Source: Plantago ovata (lineage: Eukaryota > Streptophyta > Magnoliopsida > Lamiales > Plantaginaceae). Taken from it: a DNA stretch of 64,000 nucleotides. The translations under genes and the position numbers were made by a program. Below are positions 57,433 to 64,000 of the stretch, one piece after another (within the stretch, counting starts at the first letter, position 1; each line of letters begins with the position of its first letter). A model generated the notes under the pieces. That model did not search any database. It had not been told where the DNA came from and was given only the letters and a program-made list of their open reading frames with translations. The stretch spans positions 102,337,348 to 102,401,347 of the forward strand of contig CM051456.1 in assembly GCA_028274465.1 (NCBI GenBank). Reading direction: 5' to 3'.

Positions 57433-58411
57433 ATGGATTTGTTGATTTCGTTGAAAACGAACGGTTTGTGTTATGCGTGGATGGTGAAGGGTGAGATTTC
57501 CTTTTCTGAATTGCTTGATGTTGCTGTGTCTAAGCTGAATCTGAAGGATTTGGATTCTACTCAGTTCCAGTATTGGATCAGTGAGAATCGATATATTGTT
57601 TTCAGTGATGACGATTTGAAAGCTATGATTATGCTATGTTCTGCCAATGGTATGAAATTTGTTAATATGGATGTTTTGGTTGGGTTGGCTGATGATTGCG
57701 TTGAAAAACCTGTGAAACGAGCTAGATTTAGCATTGATGGTGAGGGCAGTGGTAGCAAAACTGGTGACAGTAGATCTGTGTTGTCTGAAACTAGGGTTTC
57801 AGTGGATGAAATTAGTTTTGGTGTTGATACTAGGCCTGATCTGCTTGAAACTAGGGATACTATTCTTTCTCTGGTTGAAACTAGGACTGAGATGTTTGAA
57901 ACTAGTGATAACTTGGTTGAAACTAGTTGTGGTATGGTTGAAACTAGTGCTGGCATGGATGAGAATAGGGGAAGTAGGATTGCTTTGTTTGAAACTAGTA
58001 TTGGGAGGTCTGAAACTAGCTTTGGTGTTGCTTTAACTAGGTGTGGTGGTATTGTGTTGGCTGAAACTAGGCTTGAAACTAGGGCTGGTGGGTCGGGAAC
58101 TAGTGGTAGTAGGCCTAGTGGGTCTGAAACTAGGACTGGTGGCGGTGGAAATAGGCTTGAAACTAGGGTTTCATCTTCTATGGTTGGTAAGGTTGTTTGT
58201 GCAGGTCCTAGAAGGTTTGCTTCTGAGGTGATTGTGGCTAAAACTATTGAGGATCCCCTAGTTTCAGGTCATGTTGCGCTGGTTTCAACTGATGTTCCTT
58301 TTAATAATAATGTCAATGATGTTACTATTTATGGAGGTGTGTCACAGACTAGGGAGAATGTGTTGTTGTCTCAAGGGTGGCATAGGGAAATTAGGGAGGT
58401 TGGGCAGTCGT
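57433..58411 (+). pseudogene. MULE transposase-like protein, N-terminal region, cut by gypsy E
   Basis: ATG 57433 (MDLLISLKTNGLCYAWMVKG). Residues 1-95 form a PB1-like domain (ISFSELLDVAVSKLNL, RYIVFSDDDLKAMIMLCS), as at the N-terminus of many plant mudrA-type transposases. Residues about 100-250 are a low-complexity repeat with some fifteen Glu-Thr-Arg or Glu-Thr-Ser units. The last host residues, GWHREIREVGQSL, match the start of the MULE DNA-binding region (VGQxF), where gypsy E enters at 58412. The remainder would lie past 64000. Family assignment is by pattern only; a domesticated relative is possible. Confidence 0.6.
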
Positions 58412-59611
58412 TGATGAACGTAGAATTTGTCAGATTTTAATTAATCAAATAAATTTGTATTAAGCCAAAGGCAATTCACAACTACAACGAAAACCGTAGT
58501 GTAGCAGTAGAATAACCTCGAGTGTCGATCTCTAAGGACTATAACTAGCTTTATCTAATCTAACTTAAGAATATAAAGTCAGCAGACGTCTTAGCAAAGG
58601 TTTTTCTTAACAGATAATGGAGATTGGTGATAGTATGGTCATTCAAAGCATAGCAGGTTAATAATCATGCATAAATTCCTCGGTCTTGCATGGAGATCTT
58701 TGATCAATGAATTGTCCAATTGTGTTCCGTAATTATTCAACACTACGAAGATAGAGGTTTTAGATAGATCAAAGAAATAAAACAATAACTCAGAGTATAA
58801 TGCGCGATATAGCCATTAGCATAATTATTAACCCTTCGCTAAGAAATCACATACTATCACCAACGAGAAGTTTAGCTACTCATAGTTGTCATGCAATCAA
58901 CAGAAATCATACCACGAATGAATGAAAACATGATGAAAGATATATAAATATAAATAGAAAAACAGTAAGATACAATGTTACCGAAGATTGTCAATCTCCG
59001 AACAATCGCGATCTTACAAGCTCCAAATTGCTAAGAAAAAGTATCTCCTAAGCTAAGAACCCCCAGAACAGGCTCTGGAGAATTCCTATCTAAAACTACT
59101 GAGAAAGGTGAGAGAAGAGGTCTGGAAAAGTATGAAAAACGGAGAAAACTGAGCAACTATATAGGTATTCGGGAGGTGTGGGGCGAAGGGCCCCACATAC
59201 CGGGCGATTCGCCTGGTGTGGAGCAATTCGCCCCACGTCCCGGGCGATTCACCCGGGAGCTTTTTTCGGCCAGATATGCATTTTCGACGCGTTTTTGGAT
59301 TTCTTCCCCTTTTCGGACTCGATTTTTGCCTTCCAGTGACCTTTTAGCCTTCAGACTCGACCCCTAGACTTCAAATCCTAGTCGGAATCTTTCAGATACT
59401 CCAATTAGGCCTTCGGAACACCAATTCCTTGTCTACTTCAATATAATTGCCCGGAAAACCTCGTTTTTCACCCAAAACCTGTAAAATACAAACTAAAGGG
59501 AAACGTGACACTATTCTAATAAAATGCACTAAAATATAGTTAAATTAACATAGAGGATAGCTAAAATAGGTGAAAAAGACTCAAATGAAAGTGTAAAATA
59601 CTCATTCATCA
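58412..59611 (-). repeat. Gypsy E 3' LTR
   Basis: 1200 bp, TGATGAA to TTCATCA. TATA-like CTATATAG on the minus strand (about 59156-59163) with palindromes (GGGGCGAAGGGCCCC, CCGGGCGATTCGCCTGG) beside it. Confidence 0.93.
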
Positions 59612-59630
59612 AACTCCCCAAACCGAACCT
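59612..59630 (-). other. Gypsy E polypurine tract
   Basis: Minus strand AGGTTCGGTTTGGGGAGTT, identical to D's. Confidence 0.75.
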
Positions 59631-61079
59631 TTGCTTGTCCTCAAGCAACTAAGCTAGACTCTAATGCAAAAAACAATGCAACACAAAAAATGGAGTCTCA
59701 TGCCAAATGAAATGAACTAATCTATCGAATCTATCAAAAAACATATGAACAAAAACCATACAAATCATAACATGAATATAGGTTGAAGAATGCCTCGATT
59801 GACTCATACACATTCACATAAGCTCTTATGCCAAGACAAGATAGTCTCTCGTAACATTCTCTACCTGGACCTAGTCAGTGACGACGTAATGAAACATGTT
59901 AGAATACGAATGGTTGTCCCGTGCCTATGAAACTGAGGACTTACTACTGTTCACCAAGTTAAGACTTTTCCTCAAAGAGGTCGAACCAATACTGGCTCTC
60001 ATCAAATGAAGGAGGGTTCCCTAAAAAAGATAACACTCCCCTATTCTACCCATCTCTCAAGCAAAGTCTTAAGCTATTCACCACTTCCTGAATGGTAGGA
60101 CGAGGGTGGTCTAGAACAGATGACACTCAAAAACAAAAGACAAAAAATTACAACACGATTACGAACATTACATGAATTGAAAAATGAGACACAACACTTT
60201 GCTAAACTGCTTTTTGGCTTTTTTGGACCCTTCTTTGCTTTTTTGGGGTCTTTTCTTTTTTTCGATTTTTTTAGCCAGCAGTAGCATAACGAAAAAGAAA
60301 CAAAAATGACACACAAACGACTTCCCCAAACCTATTCGAAAGAATAGGTTGGAGTACAAATTTACAAAAAAGGAAAAATAAACTCACAACACAAAATTGA
60401 AAAACGAAAAGCAAGTCTAATGATAGTGTAACCCCCTCCCCAAACCTATTCGGAAGAATAGGTTGCAAACAAAGGATCACACAATCTTACACTACCTCCT
60501 TCCTAGGCATTTAGCAATCTCAAAGCAAGGTGAAAACGTGTTGCCTCTTAGGTACATAATTACTCGGGAAAACAACCATAAGACCCTAACATGCATCATC
60601 ATATTATAAAGGCCTTCGTGAGTCGCAGTAGAGAAAACACCACTAAGTGATGTCGAGACTACCAAGCTTAACTAAGTGCAATACATAAATGTGACAAGCC
60701 AAGCGAGAAAAACCTCAAACAAATTCATAGAGATGGAGCATACGATTAATGTCATAATTAGTTAATCTACCCAATAAAAAAGTTCAAAAAATTTGGCAAT
60801 AAACTCCACGTAAAACATGCAAGACTATCCTAGGATGAATGTAGTGAATGCAACTAAAACTAAGAAAGCAGTAAACGTGCAAATGCAAATGCAGACGGAT
60901 AAACATGCAAGGTACTATACTCAACCTACCAATCCCAAGCTCTAAACCATCAATGGCAAGCTCTAAACCATCAATGTCAAGCTCCAAACTAACAACACTA
61001 GTTCACTTAAATCCCATCCCCCCTCATGAATTTAAAGCTAGTCCCTAGCAGTAAGAAAATGAGGAAATAAGATGTGATA
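59631..61079 (-). other. Gypsy E 3' non-coding region
   Basis: Matches D 12932-14460 in reverse. Holds the A-rich tract (60235-60270 as poly-T) and paired hairpins. An about 18-bp direct repeat AATGGCAAGCTCTAAACC / AATGTCAAGCTCCAAAC occurs at 60952-60990. No coding signal. Confidence 0.65.
60329..60464 (-). repeat. Paired AACCTATTC hairpins, gypsy E
   Basis: Perfect 9-bp stems at 60329-60350 (loop GAAA) and 60443-60464 (loop GGAA). Confidence 0.8.
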
Positions 61080-61911
61080 CTAGATGTTACCGCATGGTTT
61101 GACCTCGGTCGGCTGAGTATGCTGCTTGTAAGGTATTGGGACTGCTCCAGGGGCCTTATAGGTGATCATTGGGGCTTGTGGTAGTGGCGGTAGTTCCATT
61201 AACAGATCGGATAGGGCCAACTCCTCCATCTGTATCATCATTGTCCCTATGATCTTCATTGTCACTACTGTCATCACCATCGTCACCAGTAGAGTTGCAT
61301 CGTCGAAGAGAATCCTCAAGATTAGCAGCCGCTGTTATGGAATCGTCCATCCTATAGCCCTCCAATAGGCTGTGAACTGTTGAAGGGGAAAGAGCAGTGG
61401 TATCAGAGCCTCCCTCTCCAACTTTTTACACCCCGAGGAGGTTACAGCAAGTTGCTCGGATACTCAGAGGTGTTCTTCCATTTTTTCCTATGTCGACCAC
61501 ATTCTCTACGGTTGATGCCCCCATGTCTATATGATGCTCCTTTTAGAGGCAGTCAAGGGGCACCCCTAAGAGGGGCCGGGTGCCCATGTCATTATGTTTT
61601 GGAACCAAGCTAGCGATTTGGAACTTTCTCATCATTGTCGACTCAAGACTGAATCCGTTGTGGTGAGGTCGTCCCGGTGCCTTCCTAATCACACGAACCT
61701 TGCAGTCCTTGTGATAGATTGCTGACGTAATAATTGTTTCTATCCCTTCGGTGGTGCATGAATAGGCATAGGAGTCCTTAATCCAGGTAGATTCTCGCTC
61801 CTCCTCTTGGATAACCCGCGACGTTGTTGCAAGAGCCCGTGGCTCGAACGCACCTCTAACGAGATCACTCTCCTTGACATGGTTGTAATCGATCCCCCTC
61901 CAATACTTCAT
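61080..61911 (-). pseudogene. Gypsy E third ORF (putative plant transposon protein)
   Basis: From the in-frame ATG at 61911 (MKYWRGIDYNHVK). Open to 61543, then frameshifted; the C-terminal part (YRMDDSITAAANLEDSLRRC, acidic Asp stretch) is in another frame to about 61156. Same N-terminal deletion as in D. Also lacks the segment with DxHHID and the RHWTKKKK box in a clean frame. Confidence 0.7.
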
Positions 61912-61954
61912 AGTAGCCAAACGGGAGTGCTCCTCTCCCTTTGTGACATGGTTC

Positions 61955-62496
61955 CTACAAGCAGCAGTTAGTACCTCGTATGACACAAAACTGACTCATG
62001 CATATGCTAATGTAAGAACGTAACACAGGAGTGATAAAATCAACAATCGAACTCCGCAAATCCTTCATGTCTGGCCTAGCTACTTCAACATGCAACATAC
62101 CAATGTACCTACTACATGCATATATCACATTATGCTATTGCTAGACAACCAATAACCTAAATAATAAGGCTCAATTCATACCATAGTAGCGAAAAATTCT
62201 AGCATCATAAATCCTCATACTCAACAATTATGCAATCTACCATCATATCCATCATTATTACATCAATAAGCACAACCATATGTATGGAATCAAAGAAAAA
62301 GATATATTGCATAACAAGATAAAACATCTAGTAGCAAAATTCCCAAATCAACAACCCAAGCAAAATTGAGCATGCAATTGATAGTAAATAACGCTTCTAA
62401 TCACACAAACAACCTACCCATATATCATATAAGCCTAATTGAAGTTCAAATCAGAAAACCCCCAAATTTGAAAAATTAGGATTCATAAGAAGATAC
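61955..62496 (-). other. Gypsy E leader intron
   Basis: Minus-strand donor CTGAG|GTATCTTC and acceptor GCTTGTAG|GAACC, 542 bp. Both sites intact, as in D. Confidence 0.6.
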
Positions 62497-62724
62497 CTCA
62501 GATCTGAAAAACGAATGCACAAGAGTGAAAGTTGTTCGGATGAAAAGAAAGAGCACGTAATGGGTTTTGATTGAAGCTATAGAACACAACATTTGGTGGA
62601 AGATTGAAGATTTTATGAAGAATTGAAATATTTTTGCTTTTTTCGGATTTTGGGGAGTAAGAAGTGAAGAAGATGAAGAAAATGAGGAGAAAGGGAAGTT
62701 TCTCGCGATTTTAACTCTGCAGAA

Positions 62725-62850
62725 TCCGTGGGACGAGTCGCCCCTGGTGTGGGGCGAGTCGCCCCGTGCGGGGCGAATCGCCCCGCGCGTCTAGAGAGCG
62801 TGGATCTCTCTAGACTTGTGGGGCGATTCGCCCCCACCTCCTGAGACGGG
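62725..62850 (-). promoter_or_regulatory. Gypsy E internal GC palindromes
   Basis: GGGGCGAGTCGCCCC, GGGGCGAATCGCCCC and GGGGCGATTCGCCCC units with a TCTAGAGAGCG...CTCTCTAGA inverted repeat. Homologous to D 11115-11279. Confidence 0.5.
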
Positions 62851-63100
62851 GAGACGAAACTTTCGAAAAAAATACGGTTTTTAAGTCCCCGAAAACCATT
62901 TTTCTCATAAAACCACTCGAAAAAGTTCACTCAAACATAACACAAGCACATACGACACAGAGACGAACAAATTCACATATGAAAAGCAAATTGTTCAAGT
63001 ATGAATGCATGCAAAAAGCAGTAAAAAAGCGATAAAAACTCCGGGTTGCCTCTCGGATAGCGCCATTGTTTATAGTCTTTGACTCGACTCCTTCTTGCGC

Positions 63101-63985
63101 CTAGCTCTTCTTCTTGAGGGTACTAGACTTCCCCTTCATGGATCTTCTCCTCATGCCACGAACCTGTGAATAAGAATGAACATAGACAGCAAGACCACAG
63201 TAGTTAATAGTGCGAGAAGCATCGAAGTGATCAGGTGGATCAGATATGGCTCGCAACACATGTCGCTTTCCATCCACCTCAATGGTGCAAGTCCTTCGGT
63301 AGATGTCTATCACGGAGCGTAGTTTGGTCAAGAACGTTCGCCCCAAGAGAACGACATCCCCCATCCCAGGTGTAGACGCCGGCATAACTACAAAATTGGT
63401 GTATACAGAAGCTTCACCAATCTTGACCAATACATTCTTCACAACACCTTCGGGTCTCACAAAGGATCCATCCGCCAGTTGCACAATAGCCTTATGCTCA
63501 GATAGTTTTCCAAGGCTACTCTTCTCAAACACATTCATTGGGAGCACATTAGAGTAGGATCCCGTGTCTAGTGTAGCACGGACATCTTCAAGTTCACCAA
63601 TCCCGACCTTAACATCGAAACTTTGAGGGAGTGGCTCGGGATCCTCTTGCTCCTCTTCACTCTCATCAGTACCAAGGTCCTTCTCTTCTTCCTTGGCTAG
63701 TGGAGGCTCCTCATTCTTGCAACACTCGCACTTAGAAACCTTCTTGATGGTGATTTCGACAGGTAGATCACCCACCAAGGTAATGTACATCGACTTCTCA
63801 GTGTTGCTAGGCAGCTTGCCTTGCTCCCTACTTGCTCCTCGGTCGATCAACTCTTGCATCATTTGATGGGCAAGCCTAGTGCTCTCTTCCAATCGATCAA
63901 GCCTCGCCCTAGTCTTCTCAGAATCTTCTTCATAACGTTTGAGAAAACTTTGGGTGTGATCAACCATCTTTTGCAAGTTCTCCAT
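63101..63985 (-). CDS. Gypsy E aspartic protease ORF (intact)
   Basis: 294 codons from ATG 63985 (MENLQKMVDHTQSFLKRYEE). Charged helical N-terminus, a CECC segment, acidic stretch, then retropepsin with catalytic Asp-Thr-Gly-Ser in RATLDTGSYSNVLPMNVF (about residues 137-155), LADGSFVRPEGVVKNVLVKI and VVLLGRTFLTKLRSV. Basic C-terminus. The most complete protease copy of the family; gag would overlap its start just beyond the window. Confidence 0.87.
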   Translation of the reverse strand: MENLQKMVDHTQSFLKRYEEDSEKTRARLDRLEESTRLAHQMMQELIDRGASREQGKLPSNTEKSMYITLVGDLPVEITIKKVSKCECCKNEEPPLAKEEEKDLGTDESEEEQEDPEPLPQSFDVKVGIGELEDVRATLDTGSYSNVLPMNVFEKSSLGKLSEHKAIVQLADGSFVRPEGVVKNVLVKIGEASVYTNFVVMPASTPGMGDVVLLGRTFLTKLRSVIDIYRRTCTIEVDGKRHVLRAISDPPDHFDASRTINYCGLAVYVHSYSQVRGMRRRSMKGKSSTLKKKS

Positions 63986-64000
63986 CAGTAGAGCTGTCTT

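Larger units (their letters stand above)
58412..64000 (-). mobile_element. Gypsy element E (same family as C and D), reverse, continues past the window
   Basis: On the minus strand from the right: protease, hairpin spacer, GC palindromes, leader intron, third ORF, paired hairpins, PPT, 3' LTR. Gag and 5' LTR lie beyond 64000. The target base run before the LTR is GTCGT (58407-58411), the expected duplication. No RT or integrase in the visible part. Confidence 0.9.

Noticed and set aside
1..64000. tRNA genes
   Set aside because: Only tRNA-complementary primer-binding sites were seen; no cloverleaf with A and B boxes was recognised by eye.

Overview
This window is intergenic DNA from a large plant genome, most likely a eudicot. 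It is built almost entirely of nested transposable elements. The evidence is: plant-type Ty1/copia and Athila-like Ty3/gypsy elements with initiator-Met and tRNA-Asp primer-binding sites, a Cassandra-type TRIM carrying a 5S rRNA-like block, Mutator-like elements with 9-bp target duplications, an L1-type LINE, and GT-AG introns. I found no intact ordinary host gene, tRNA gene or rRNA gene.

Layout. (1) 1-631 and 42645-49140 are two copies of one non-coding host segment, each with a minisatellite of 71-75 bp units. (2) Copy 1 was split by copia element A (632-42644, duplication AAAGG). Copia B (5051-about 23326) is inserted in A. Gypsy D (6162-15688, GAAAC) is inserted in B's 5' LTR. A solo LTR (8854-10097, AAGAT) is inserted in D. 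Reverse-oriented gypsy C (23327-32329) sits in A's integrase region and itself holds a Cassandra TRIM (28595-29298, GCAAG) and a MULE (30376-31261, TATAATTTA). One deletion at about 23.3 kb seems to have removed the 3' end of B, the middle of A's pol and the 3' end of C. (3) Downstream lie a MULE carrying gene fragments (43230-45376), a solo LTR (46792-48075), a Stowaway-like MITE (48507-48705), a MULE remnant (to 50395), an L1 LINE (51944-56298, 15-bp duplication), a further MULE (56465-57185), a MULE-transposase-like gene (57433 onward), and gypsy E (58412 to beyond the window), which interrupts that gene.

How the parts work. The copia family codes for Gag, protease, integrase, reverse transcriptase and RNase H, plus a very long third ORF behind its own TATA box. 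Copy A holds a GT-AG segment at the gag-pol border that copy B lacks exactly, as if B came from a spliced RNA that fuses Gag to Pol. The gypsy family (C, D, E and two solo LTRs) codes only for Gag, an aspartic protease and a plant-transposon-type ORF behind a 5'-UTR intron. It has no reverse transcriptase or integrase, so it must be mobilised in trans.

Most interesting signals: the spliced/unspliced pair of copia copies; an array of six to seven CTGAAACRGGYATTCAG hairpins after pol; internal promoters for third ORFs in both families; GC-rich palindromes placed at both the LTR and internal promoters of the gypsy family; a conserved pair of hairpins in its 3' region; and iterated terminal repeats plus a palindrome array in the MULEs.
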